From: Calditrichia bacterium
Lineage (GTDB): Bacteria; Calditrichota; Calditrichia; Calditrichales; Calditrichaceae
DNA length: 5,421 nucleotides
NCBI GenBank assembly: GCA_027039465.1
Contig: JALWEA010000063.1
Location: forward strand, 1 to 5,421
Reading direction: 5' to 3'
Below the pieces are notes generated by a model, which saw only the letters and a list, made by a program, of their open reading frames with translations, was not told the origin of the DNA and did not search any database. The position numbers and the translations under genes were made by a program. Of this stretch, positions 1 to 5,421 are shown piece by piece; the stretch's first letter is position 1, and every line of letters starts with the position of its first letter.

Positions 1-1
1 A

Positions 2-100
2 GTGCTGAAAAGAAAAATGTACGGTTTTAGAGATTTTGAATTTTTTAAGTTAAAAATTCTTGACCTGCATAATTATAAATTTGAGTTAAAGGGCACTTGA
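2..100 (+). CDS. Transposase C-terminal fragment, ISL3-like (5' end outside window)
   Basis: This reading frame is open from the window edge to a TGA at 98-100 and encodes 32 residues, including KRKMYGFRDFEFFKLKI near its start. That basic and aromatic pattern (Y/F-G-F-R-D-x-E-F-F-K-L-K-I) is what I recall from the extreme C-terminus of ISL3-type DDE transposases, just after the catalytic glutamate region. The catalytic residues themselves lie upstream and are not visible, so whether the enzyme is intact cannot be judged. The stop codon abuts the inverted repeat at 101, as expected of a compact IS. The family assignment comes from a short tail plus the IS end; another DDE family is possible. 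Confidence 0.7.
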   Translation: MLKRKMYGFRDFEFFKLKILDLHNYKFELKGT

Positions 101-123
101 TGTACTCAAAAACCGGAAGAGCC
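101..123. repeat. Terminal inverted repeat (right) of the IS
   Basis: This 23-base stretch runs from tgtactcaaaaaccgg to gaagagcc. Its reverse complement starts GGCTCTTCC, the terminal motif expected of an ISL3-type end. It begins at the base after the transposase stop codon. The outer boundary at 123 is inferred from the motif alone, because the left-end copy is not in the window. Confidence 0.65.
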
Positions 124-131
124 TTTTATTA
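124..131. repeat. Candidate 8-base target-site duplication (right copy)
   Basis: The eight bases just outside the inferred IS end are ttttatta. ISL3-family insertion normally duplicates 8 bases, often AT-rich. The partner copy would lie left of the IS and is not in the window, so this is a prediction from the inferred IS boundary. Confidence 0.35.
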
Positions 132-451
132 AAATTTTAAATGATTATGCCCTTAATTCCGAAATTTGTAGTAAAAAATGCATTCTTTTTGACCCACCCT
201 CTGGCTCCTTCTCCCTGCGATGGTCGCAGGGAGGGGGGACGATAAAATCTTTCATCGCAATGTTTTTCGTGCCATAGTACGAATATAAAATGTCACGTGA
301 GAATGTCAAATTTTTATGAAAATTAAAAATCCGATAATTAAAATTTTCGAAATTCAAAACCAAAACGGAAACCCTCACGGGAATCTTTAAAAGGTTTCTT
401 TTTACCAATTTAAATCTTAAATTAATTGCATTGAAATAAGAACATAAACTC
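132..451. other. AT-rich intergenic region upstream of argF
   Basis: This stretch between the IS end and the argF ribosome site is strongly AT-rich apart from a GC-rich block at about 191-239 (listed separately). A minus-strand open frame runs through 145-453, but it crosses the hairpin, has no recognisable domain and reads as low-complexity AT-derived sequence, so I do not call a gene. The argF promoter should lie here. TATAAA at 283-288 and several A/T hexamers could serve as -10 elements, but none has a well-spaced, convincing -35 partner. I see no clear ARG-box palindrome of the ArgR type, so arginine control is not demonstrable from the sequence. Confidence 0.6.
191..239. repeat. GC-rich hairpin, REP/MITE-like intergenic repeat candidate
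   Basis: Positions 211-220 (ctccctgcga) and 224-233 (tcgcagggag) form a perfect 10-bp stem with a three-base loop, tgg. As + strand RNA, G-U and G-C pairs at 206-210 with 234-238 can extend it. The flank at 191-210 (gacccaccctctggctcctt) is GC-rich and contrasts sharply with the AT-rich surroundings. Its minus-strand form, with AAGGAGCCAGAGGGTGGG next to the stem, resembles dispersed intergenic repeats seen in many bacterial genomes. No U-run follows the stem on either strand, so it is not a canonical intrinsic terminator. Copy number cannot be assessed from one copy. Confidence 0.5.
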
Positions 452-452
452 A

Positions 453-459
453 AGGGAGG
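453..459 (+). promoter_or_regulatory. Ribosome binding site of argF
   Basis: AGGGAGG closely matches the anti-Shine-Dalgarno complement and sits five bases before the GTG at 465. It fixes that GTG as the start, although GTG is not the commonest start codon. Confidence 0.85.
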
Positions 460-464
460 TACCC

Positions 465-1382
465 GTGAAAAAAGATTTTATTTCCATCGCCGATTATACA
501 AGAGAAGAACTGGAAGAAATATTTGATCTGACACGTGAATTAAAAGAGAAAACCAAGCGCGGTGAAGAACATCATTTGTGCAAGGGCAAAACCATGTCCA
601 TGATTTTTGCCAAACCATCCGCCCGTACGCGTATTTCGTTCGAAACCGGAATGTACCAATTGGGCGGTTACGCTTTGTACCTGAGTCCCAATGACATCGG
701 TATCGGTAAACGGGAAGCTGTCAAGGACATTGCCCGGGTGATTTCCCGCTATAACGACATAATCATGGCACGTTTATTCGATCATGCACATATACTGGAA
801 TTGGCCGAATATGCTACGGTTCCCGTCATTAACGGCTTAACCGATTACAATCATCCCTGCCAAATTATGGCCGATATTTACACCATTCTGGAAAAACGCG
901 GTCATTTGGAAGATCTTAAAATCACCTACATCGGGGACGGGAACAATGTTGCCAATTCCTGGGTGAACCTGGCGTCAAAATTACCTTTGCACTTGGTTAT
1001 TTGCTCTCCGTCCGGTTACGAACCGGATGCGGCTACCCTAACCCGCGCCCACGAGGCGGATATCAGTCGTATTGAAATCGAGCATGACCCGGAAGTGGCG
1101 GTTAAAGATGCGGATGTTATCTATACTGATGTTTGGGCCAGCATGGGACAGGAAGCCGAAGCGGAGCAACGGCGGAAAATTTTTATGCCCTATCAGGTTA
1201 ACAGCAAACTGATCAGCTATGCGCATGATGATGTTATGGTTATGCATTGTTTACCGGCACATCGCGGTGAAGAAATCACGGACGAGGTTTTGGACGGCCC
1301 GCATTCCATTGTGTTTGATGAGGCTGAAAACCGCATGCACGTTCAAAAAGCAATTATTGTCAAACTTTTGGAAAATCGATAA
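465..1382 (+). CDS. argF: Ornithine carbamoyltransferase
   Basis: This cytoplasmic enzyme transfers the carbamoyl group of carbamoyl phosphate to ornithine, giving citrulline in arginine synthesis. The 305-residue length is typical. The carbamoyl-phosphate loop is at residues 51-56 (PSARTR), followed by ISFETGMYQLGG. The HPCQ motif is at 130-133, the domain-linking GDGNNVANSW at 157-166, the ornithine-side DVWASMG loop at 222-228, and HCLPAHRG with the conserved Cys at 261-268. The SMG loop separates it from N-acetyl- or succinylornithine transcarbamylases and from aspartate transcarbamylase. The usual STRTR reads SARTR here, a tolerated-looking variant with both arginines kept. The GTG start has a strong ribosome site. 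No other arginine gene adjoins it. A catabolic role (arcB) cannot be excluded by sequence alone, but no arcA or arcC neighbour is seen within the window. Confidence 0.96.
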   Translation: MKKDFISIADYTREELEEIFDLTRELKEKTKRGEEHHLCKGKTMSMIFAKPSARTRISFETGMYQLGGYALYLSPNDIGIGKREAVKDIARVISRYNDIIMARLFDHAHILELAEYATVPVINGLTDYNHPCQIMADIYTILEKRGHLEDLKITYIGDGNNVANSWVNLASKLPLHLVICSPSGYEPDAATLTRAHEADISRIEIEHDPEVAVKDADVIYTDVWASMGQEAEAEQRRKIFMPYQVNSKLISYAHDDVMVMHCLPAHRGEEITDEVLDGPHSIVFDEAENRMHVQKAIIVKLLENR

Positions 1383-1384
1383 AA

Positions 1385-2737
1385 TTGAAAAAACGAAATC
1401 TCTTTCTCGGATTGGCGCTTTCGGCCATTGTCTTGCTGGCAGGGTGCAAAAAGCAAAAAACGCACCAACCGAAAACGCCACCTTTACCGCCCATCTCCGC
1501 CGGTCAGGTACACCCTAATGTGCCTTATCTTTCGAGCGGAGCAACTTTTGCGGTTTATTTACCGGCCAGTTATGACAAACAACGCCCTTGGCCGGTGCTT
1601 TTCTTTTTTGACGCTCACGCCCGCGGTTCTCTGCCCGTGAAGCGCTACCGAAAGTTAGCGGATCAATTCGGCATGATTTTCATTGGCGCCAATAATTTGA
1701 AAAACGGACTCAATGTGCAAGCAATTGAAAATCGGGCGGATAATCTGTTTGAAGAAGCAAGCAAACGTTTTAATATTCAGGCTAACCGCAAGTACATCAT
1801 GGGTTTTTCGGGAGGTGCACGTTCTGCGGTGTTAACGGCTCTTGTGCGCGATGATGTTACAGGCGTTATCGGTTGCGGAGCAGGTTTCCCGCAATGGCGT
1901 CAACCGATCACCCGCGCTTTTGCCTACATTGCCATTGGCGGAAAGGGTGATTTCAATCTTTCAGAACTGCGCGTACTCAACGAGCAACTCAACCGTTCTC
2001 CCATTCGGCATTGGTTGTTGGAGTTCAATGGGAGTCATGAATGGCCGCCTGTTTCCGTAACCAAAAAGGCGTTGGCTATTTTACAATTGGACGCGATTCG
2101 TAACGGCCTGGCCAAAAGCGACCCAAACCTGATCGGACAATTTGTTAAAGAAGAAACCAATCTCATCGACAGTTTAAAGCGCAAAAACGATTTGCTCGCT
2201 CTGGCTGACGAATATCGGCTATTCATTAATACTCTGGAAGGTATGGGCGCCATTCAGAGTGTTAAAAAAGCATACAAAGATCTGCTCAAATCCAAAGCCT
2301 ACCAAAGGCAAAAAGCCCAAGAGCGGCAGCAGGCATTGCAAGAAGTCGATTTACAAAAAGAAATTCAAGATGCTTTTAAGAAACAGGATATTTCCTATTT
2401 AAAAACGCTTTTTCATAAATTAAAGCGAACAAAAATCGGACAGAAAGATTATTGGGTGGCCCGACGAGCCACGGCATTTATGAGTCTTTTGGGTTATCTG
2501 TACGCGCAACAGGCCTTGCAAAAAAAAGATATTTCGGCGGCGCAAAATTATTTAAAGATTTACACTGTTACCGATCCTAACAATGCCGATCGCTACTATT
2601 TGCAAGCGTGGCTGGATATTTTAACGGACAAAATTCCGCAAGCGCGGCAAGCGGCAAAAAAAGCGTTGGAAATCGGCTTGGATGATCGCCAAAAGATTTT
2701 TGCCAATCCCGCATTTAGCGTTTTGGAGTTGCATTGA
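1385..2737 (+). CDS. Lipoprotein with alpha/beta-hydrolase (esterase-like) domain and TPR-like C-terminus
   Basis: The 450-residue product starts with a type II signal peptide: positive residues 2-4, hydrophobic residues 6-19 and the lipobox LAGC with the lipidated Cys at 21, so it should be membrane-anchored outside the cytoplasm. A Pro-rich linker (31-36) leads to a hydrolase-like domain at about 48-235. It shows the strand VLFFFDAHARG (71-81), the nucleophile elbow GFSGG with Ser142, a candidate acid Asp189 in GGKGD, and His218 in GSHEWPP, in the order expected of a PHB-depolymerase/esterase fold. Residues 240-450 are helical and Lys/Gln-rich, and the final stretch (about 365-435) looks like TPR repeats. 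The TTG start is chosen because the signal peptide begins exactly there and no other start precedes the lipobox. It lies two bases after the argF stop with only a weak ribosome site (GGAAA near 1370), suggesting translational coupling. The substrate is unknown and no link to arginine is evident. Confidence 0.8.
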   Translation: MKKRNLFLGLALSAIVLLAGCKKQKTHQPKTPPLPPISAGQVHPNVPYLSSGATFAVYLPASYDKQRPWPVLFFFDAHARGSLPVKRYRKLADQFGMIFIGANNLKNGLNVQAIENRADNLFEEASKRFNIQANRKYIMGFSGGARSAVLTALVRDDVTGVIGCGAGFPQWRQPITRAFAYIAIGGKGDFNLSELRVLNEQLNRSPIRHWLLEFNGSHEWPPVSVTKKALAILQLDAIRNGLAKSDPNLIGQFVKEETNLIDSLKRKNDLLALADEYRLFINTLEGMGAIQSVKKAYKDLLKSKAYQRQKAQERQQALQEVDLQKEIQDAFKKQDISYLKTLFHKLKRTKIGQKDYWVARRATAFMSLLGYLYAQQALQKKDISAAQNYLKIYTVTDPNNADRYYLQAWLDILTDKIPQARQAAKKALEIGLDDRQKIFANPAFSVLELH

Positions 2738-2759
2738 ATTGCCAACTGAAATTGAGAGG

Positions 2760-2800
2760 GTCATCTGACTGATTGCTATCAGTCAGATGACATTTGTTTT
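2760..2800 (+). terminator. Probable intrinsic terminator after the lipoprotein gene
   Basis: Positions 2760-2773 and 2778-2791 form a perfect 14-bp stem around the four-base loop tgct. It begins 22 bases after the lipoprotein stop codon and is followed by the T-rich run atttgtttt (2792-2800). Position, stem length and U-rich tail fit a Rho-independent terminator for the argF-lipoprotein unit. The tail is interrupted by a G and the stem is not especially GC-rich, so efficiency may be modest. The tail also overlaps the 5' arm of the next palindrome. Confidence 0.5.
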
Positions 2801-2826
2801 CGGACTGATAGCTATCAGTCCGAAAA
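2760..2826. repeat. Twin palindromes sharing an 18-base core
   Basis: Two palindromes stand side by side. The first (2760-2791) has core gactgattgctatcagtc at 2767-2784; the second (2797-2826) has core gactgatagctatcagtc at 2803-2820. The cores differ at one base. The flanking arms differ between copies but are self-complementary within each: gtcatct/agatgac in the first, ttttcg/cgaaaa in the second. The second is a perfect 30-base palindrome centred between 2811 and 2812. It has no U-run after it on either strand, so it is not an obvious terminator. Possible roles are a protein-binding site, an mRNA 3'-end stabiliser, or a REP-like repeat. Confidence 0.75.
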
Positions 2827-2967
2827 AGACGTGTAGATGGTCAATTTTCTCCAATCCGAAAGCACGTAAGACGCTAATGCCATTTCGTTAATTTCAGCTA
2901 ATCCGCTTTCGGGTCGGTCATTTGAATTCTAACCAATAATCCGTTATTTTAATAGCGTCTGTGTCAT
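2827..2967. other. Intergenic leader between palindromes and the SRPBCC gene
   Basis: This stretch has no reading frame of note. It should hold the promoter for the downstream genes if the palindromes end the upstream transcript. Short inverted pairs exist (2856-2863 with 2905-2912, and 2869-2876 with 2953-2960), but they are only eight bases long and widely spaced, so I attach no function to them. Confidence 0.4.
2922..2950 (+). promoter_or_regulatory. Weak candidate promoter for the SRPBCC-transferase-flippase unit
   Basis: TTGAAT at 2922-2927 and TATTTT at 2945-2950 are separated by 17 bases, each matching four of six sigma-70 consensus bases. The implied start near 2957 would give a leader of about 29 bases before the ATG at 2986. 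In AT-rich DNA such a match can occur by chance. Confidence 0.25.
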
Positions 2968-2976
2968 TTGAAAAAA

Positions 2977-2982
2977 AGAGGT
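2977..2982 (+). promoter_or_regulatory. Ribosome binding site deciding the SRPBCC start
   Basis: AGAGGT (2977-2982), with GAGG ending four bases before the ATG at 2986, selects that ATG. The in-frame TTG at 2968 would place this site inside the coding region and has no ribosome site of its own. Confidence 0.7.
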
Positions 2983-2985
2983 GCC

Positions 2986-3432
2986 ATGAAAACCGTTTTA
3001 ACTGAAATAACCATCGATGCACCTGCAAAAGAAATCTGGAATATCCTTAGCGATTTGGACCAATACGCTACCTGGAATCCGTTTATTATTTACGTCAAAG
3101 GCGCATTTAAAGAAGGCGAGAAACTGTCGGTCATTCAAAAACCGCCCGGAGAAAAACCGCGATTATTCAAACGACGCATTAGCAAAATCGAACAGCCTCA
3201 TGAATTTCATTGGCAGGGCAAATTACTAATTCCCGGCTTATTCGACGCGCAGCATATTTTTGAAATTAAACCCATTGACAACGATCATAGCCGGTTTATT
3301 CACAAAATACATTATTCGGGATTGCTCACTTCAATTCTGTGGAATCGTATTGAATGGAGCTTAAAAGCCGGATTCAACAAAATGAATCAAGCTTTGAAAG
3401 AATTGGCAGAAAAAAGCATAAAGAAGAAATAA
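2986..3432 (+). CDS. SRPBCC-fold protein (polyketide cyclase/START-like)
   Basis: The 148-residue product has no signal peptide or membrane segment and should be cytoplasmic. The N-terminal ITIDAPAKEIWNILSDLD (8-25), followed by YATWNPF (27-33), is the classic opening of the SRPBCC/START-like helix-grip fold (polyketide_cyc2 type). A run of predicted beta strands follows (about 37-110), including RISKIEQPHEFHWQGKL, and then a long C-terminal helix (about 120-145, with GFNKMNQALKELAEK). Members of this fold bind hydrophobic ligands in a cavity, and many are uncharacterised; the ligand cannot be read from sequence. The ATG is preferred over an in-frame TTG at 2968 because of its ribosome site. 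It lies 22 bases upstream of the transferase gene and is probably co-transcribed, but a shared function is unproven. Confidence 0.8.
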   Translation: MKTVLTEITIDAPAKEIWNILSDLDQYATWNPFIIYVKGAFKEGEKLSVIQKPPGEKPRLFKRRISKIEQPHEFHWQGKLLIPGLFDAQHIFEIKPIDNDHSRFIHKIHYSGLLTSILWNRIEWSLKAGFNKMNQALKELAEKSIKKK

Positions 3433-3443
3433 CCTTCAATTCG

Positions 3444-3449
3444 GGAAGG
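3444..3449 (+). promoter_or_regulatory. Ribosome binding site of the FemAB-like gene, possibly in a small hairpin
   Basis: GGAAGG lies five bases before the ATG at 3455. ccttc (3433-3437), directly after the previous stop codon, is complementary to gaagg (3445-3449), so a weak five-bp hairpin could cover the site when it is not opened by ribosomes finishing the upstream gene. The ribosome site is well supported; the hairpin effect is only a possibility. Confidence 0.6.
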
Positions 3450-3454
3450 CCGAA

Positions 3455-4435
3455 ATGAGTTTACATGTTGAACGATTTCAGGAATCGGATTCGGAATGGT
3501 GGGACAATTATGTTTGGAATGCGGACAACGGTACGATTTTTCACACTCGCAAATTTTTAAGTTACCATCCTCAGGGCCGTTTTACGGATCATTCATTGAT
3601 ATTCAAAAAGAAAAATGCCGTTAAGGCCATTCTGCCGGCCATCGAAATGGCAATGGACAAAGACAAGGTGCTTTACTCTCATCGCGGCGCATCCTACGGC
3701 GGATTTGTTTACAAGGACGCCGGCATTCGTGATGCGTTTGACATGGTTGAAGCCCTGAAAGATTACGCCAAGGAACAGGGATTTACCCGTATCCTGATTA
3801 CCTTGCCTCCCATCGTTTACATGACGCGCTATTCCAATTATTTGGATTTCGCCATGCTGCAAAACGGCTTTCGCTATTTAAAACGTGAAATTTCAAGCGT
3901 TGTACAACTCCCGGATTCCACGGATGATATTTTGCCCATGTTTAAGCCCGAAGCACGCACGGCCACACGCAAATCCATTAAATCGGGTATTCAGGTACGC
4001 CTTTCCGACGACTATGATACGTATTATGAAATACTCAAACGCAATTTAAAACTGCGACATAACGTTACTCCAACCCATTCCCTAAGCGAGCTTAAACGGT
4101 TGGCCTCATTGTTTCCCGATAGGATCCATTTGTGGGCGGCCTATTTGGGCGACCAAATGATTGCCGGAGTGGTTAATTTTGTTTGTACTTCCAATGTAGT
4201 TCTGGCTTTTTACATCAGCGACAACAAGGAATTTCAACAATATCGTTCGGTCAACAATTTATTCTACCATATTTTTCAATGGGCGGTGAAAAACGGTTAC
4301 AAATTTTATGATTTCGGAATCTTTACGGTGAATATGGATCCGAACTGGGGGTTGGGTAAATTTAAAGAAACGTTTGGCGCCAGAGGTCTGTTCCGCGATT
4401 CTTTCGAACTGCTAATGTGGGCGCCGCAGCGTTAA
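3455..4435 (+). CDS. FemAB/GNAT-like acyl- or aminoacyltransferase
   Basis: The 326-residue soluble protein resembles the FemAB-related, double-GNAT group (Acetyltransf_6-like) often found in exopolysaccharide and cell-wall loci. The N-terminal GNAT-like half (about 1-145) includes YSHRGASYGGFV (74-85), like the P-P/G-rich segment in this family. The linker has the basic KPEARTATRKSIKSG (164-178), typical of the R-x-x-R-K helix. The second half (about 180-326) carries HLWAAYLGDQMIAGVVNF (225-242), YDFGIF (285-290) and the C-terminal KFKETFGA (302-309), a hallmark of the family. Such enzymes transfer amino acids or acyl groups from tRNA or CoA donors to peptidoglycan or glycans; the donor and acceptor here are unknown. 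The flippase gene starts nine bases downstream, which supports a role in modifying a surface glycan or its lipid-linked unit. Confidence 0.82.
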   Translation: MSLHVERFQESDSEWWDNYVWNADNGTIFHTRKFLSYHPQGRFTDHSLIFKKKNAVKAILPAIEMAMDKDKVLYSHRGASYGGFVYKDAGIRDAFDMVEALKDYAKEQGFTRILITLPPIVYMTRYSNYLDFAMLQNGFRYLKREISSVVQLPDSTDDILPMFKPEARTATRKSIKSGIQVRLSDDYDTYYEILKRNLKLRHNVTPTHSLSELKRLASLFPDRIHLWAAYLGDQMIAGVVNFVCTSNVVLAFYISDNKEFQQYRSVNNLFYHIFQWAVKNGYKFYDFGIFTVNMDPNWGLGKFKETFGARGLFRDSFELLMWAPQR

Positions 4436-4444
4436 CGGACGGCT

Positions 4445-5421
4445 ATGAAACGGTTCTCCAACAGTTTTAGAGATTTGCTGCATTACCTGCTCTCCGGTGG
4501 CGTAACCCGCCTGCTGCCGTTTATTTTACTTCCTTACATTGCTCACGTTTTAAACAGCCAGGACTTCGGCCTCTATACATTGTATCGGCTGTACATTACT
4601 TTGGGCGCTACTCTGCTGCTGCTTGGACTTGAACAGGCGATTTTCCGTTTTATTCCGCAGTACAGTGACGATTACGGCTACAAAGCGTTGGGCACGGCTT
4701 TGTACTTTATTATATTAATTTTCGGCATTATTTTTTTAGTATCGCTATCGGCGAACCGTTTTTTGAATACGCTGTTTTTTGAAACCAATAATCGCTTTCC
4801 CTTCTACTATGTACCGTTGTTTATTTTGCTTAATGCAACTTCCACCTTGCTGATTACATTCTTTAGCGCACGCAGGCAAAGCAAGGATTATCTTCGAACA
4901 AATGTCATCGGACAGCTCTCCTTCTTTTTGTTTTTTTTGATCGGATTGTATCTGGAATTGGGATTAAAAGCGTTTTTCTACGCGATTATCTTATCCAACG
5001 GTTTGATTTTTTTGGTGAATTTAAAATATTGGAAACTTGCCTTTTTAGGCGGTTTCGACTACTCGCTTTTGCGCCGCCTGCTGGAAATCGGTTTCCCTTT
5101 GATGTTGGTTACCCTGATCACTTATCTGCTGTACCAAAGCGATCATTACATCATTAAATATTTTTTAGGATTAAAAATGACCGGCATCTACAATTACGGT
5201 TATCGATTTGGTGCAGTCATCTTAATTTTCGTTACGATTACCAATAACGTGTGGTTGCCGAGAGTTTACGGTAACGGAGAGACTTTCTTAATTAAAAATC
5301 TCAAATCTTACAGCGGACTAATAACCATTAGCACAACGTCCATTTTTTGGCTCATTGTTCTGATTTTCCATATTTTCCCTTCCGTTCTGATTCCCAAGGG
5401 ATTTGAAACGAGTTTAACGAT
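4445..5421 (+). CDS. Polysaccharide (Wzx-like) flippase, 3' end outside window
   Basis: The frame is open from ATG 4445 to the window end: 325 codons with no stop, against roughly 400-500 residues for a full family member. The product is a multi-pass inner-membrane protein with hydrophobic segments at about 14-36, 45-65, 83-101, 120-141, 155-170, 174-192, 214-230, 255-270 and 290-317. Family-like motifs are SGGVTRLLPFILLPYIAHVL (17-36), NSQDFGLYTL (37-46), the SDHYIIKYFLGLKMTGIYNYGYR stretch (232-254) and NNVWLPRVY (267-275). Together they fit the polysaccharide-synthesis/MOP flippase superfamily, which moves undecaprenyl-linked sugar units across the inner membrane. The start lies nine bases after the transferase stop with a modest ribosome site (acggacgg just upstream). 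This arrangement suggests one operon and the opening of a larger glycan cluster to the right. Confidence 0.88.
   Translation, partial: MKRFSNSFRDLLHYLLSGGVTRLLPFILLPYIAHVLNSQDFGLYTLYRLYITLGATLLLLGLEQAIFRFIPQYSDDYGYKALGTALYFIILIFGIIFLVSLSANRFLNTLFFETNNRFPFYYVPLFILLNATSTLLITFFSARRQSKDYLRTNVIGQLSFFLFFLIGLYLELGLKAFFYAIILSNGLIFLVNLKYWKLAFLGGFDYSLLRRLLEIGFPLMLVTLITYLLYQSDHYIIKYFLGLKMTGIYNYGYRFGAVILIFVTITNNVWLPRVYGNGETFLIKNLKSYSGLITISTTSIFWLIVLIFHIFPSVLIPKGFETSLT

Larger units (their letters stand above)
1..123 (+). mobile_element. Right end of an ISL3-like insertion sequence (left part outside window)
   Basis: Positions 2-100 read as the C-terminus of a transposase, and the stop codon is followed directly by a sequence that looks like a terminal inverted repeat (101-123). 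Read inward from position 123 on the minus strand, the end begins ggctcttccggtttttgag. From memory, ISL3-family elements have ends starting GGCTCTT or similar and make 8-base target duplications, so the terminal sequence and the protein tail support the same family. The left end and the rest of the transposase lie outside the window, so the mate of the inverted repeat cannot be compared. The element inserted upstream of argF in the same orientation as the genes here. Confidence 0.75.

Noticed and set aside
319..356. AT-rich imperfect inverted repeat upstream of argF as an ARG box
   Set aside because: The symmetry is partial and made only of A/T runs, and it does not match the ArgR operator pattern convincingly.
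145..453. Minus-strand open frame of 102 codons upstream of argF
   Set aside because: It crosses the GC-rich hairpin, has low-complexity content rich in Asn/Phe/Lys from AT-rich DNA, shows no domain, and has its start close to the argF ribosome site on the opposite strand.
1038..1247. Minus-strand frame inside argF
   Set aside because: It lies wholly within a well-supported enzyme gene and has no recognisable motif; it is a shadow of the coding frame.
1219..1518. Plus-strand frame bridging argF and the lipoprotein gene
   Set aside because: It overlaps both real genes out of frame and its product shows no domain. The lipoprotein frame with signal peptide and lipobox explains the region better.
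2797..2826. Second palindrome as a canonical intrinsic terminator
   Set aside because: The T-run precedes the stem and an A-run follows it on both strands, so the required 3' U-tract is missing.
2856..2960. Eight-base inverted pairs (2856-2863 with 2905-2912; 2869-2876 with 2953-2960) as a riboswitch or pseudoknot
   Set aside because: The pairs are short, far apart and do not extend by neighbouring complementarity. Matches of this size are not rare by chance, and no known riboswitch motif is seen.
2968..2985. Upstream TTG start adding six residues to the SRPBCC protein
   Set aside because: The clear ribosome site at 2977-2982 would fall inside the gene, and the SRPBCC fold begins naturally just after the ATG at 2986.
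3593..3862. Minus-strand frame inside the FemAB-like gene
   Set aside because: It is an antisense shadow of a well-supported coding region with no domain of its own.

Overview
The window is a stretch of bacterial chromosome of moderate, slightly AT-rich composition, with all recognisable genes on the + strand. Strong GGAGG-type ribosome sites, a lipoprotein signal peptide with a lipobox, and FemAB-like and Wzx-like glycan genes point to a bacterium with a complex envelope. Codon use, gene style and a TTG start would fit a Calditrichota/FCB-like lineage, but this is an impression only, since no rRNA or other phylogenetic marker is present.

Layout. Positions 1-123 are the right end of an insertion sequence that looks ISL3-like: the last 32 codons of its transposase followed directly by a terminal inverted repeat. 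Positions 124-464 are AT-rich intergenic DNA. This stretch holds a candidate target-site duplication, a strong GC-rich hairpin resembling a dispersed REP-type repeat, and the argF leader. Positions 465-1382 encode ornithine carbamoyltransferase (arginine synthesis). Two bases later, from a TTG start, comes a lipoprotein (1385-2737) that joins an alpha/beta-hydrolase (esterase-like) domain to a helical, TPR-like C-terminal part. Immediately after it (2760-2826) lie two adjacent near-perfect palindromes that share an 18-base core but have different, internally complementary arms. The first is a plausible terminator.

A second, apparently separate transcription unit follows. It contains an SRPBCC-fold small protein (2986-3432), a FemAB/GNAT-like aminoacyl- or acyltransferase (3455-4435), and the first 325 codons of a multi-pass polysaccharide flippase (4445 to the window end). 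The short gaps (22 and 9 bases) suggest co-transcription. The transferase and flippase together look like the start of a surface-glycan or exopolysaccharide locus continuing beyond the window. The SRPBCC protein's place in it is unclear.

No convincing new multi-gene system is visible. The signals most worth a second look are the twin palindromes with shared core and matched arms, the hydrolase-TPR lipoprotein coupled to argF, and the IS insertion upstream of argF.
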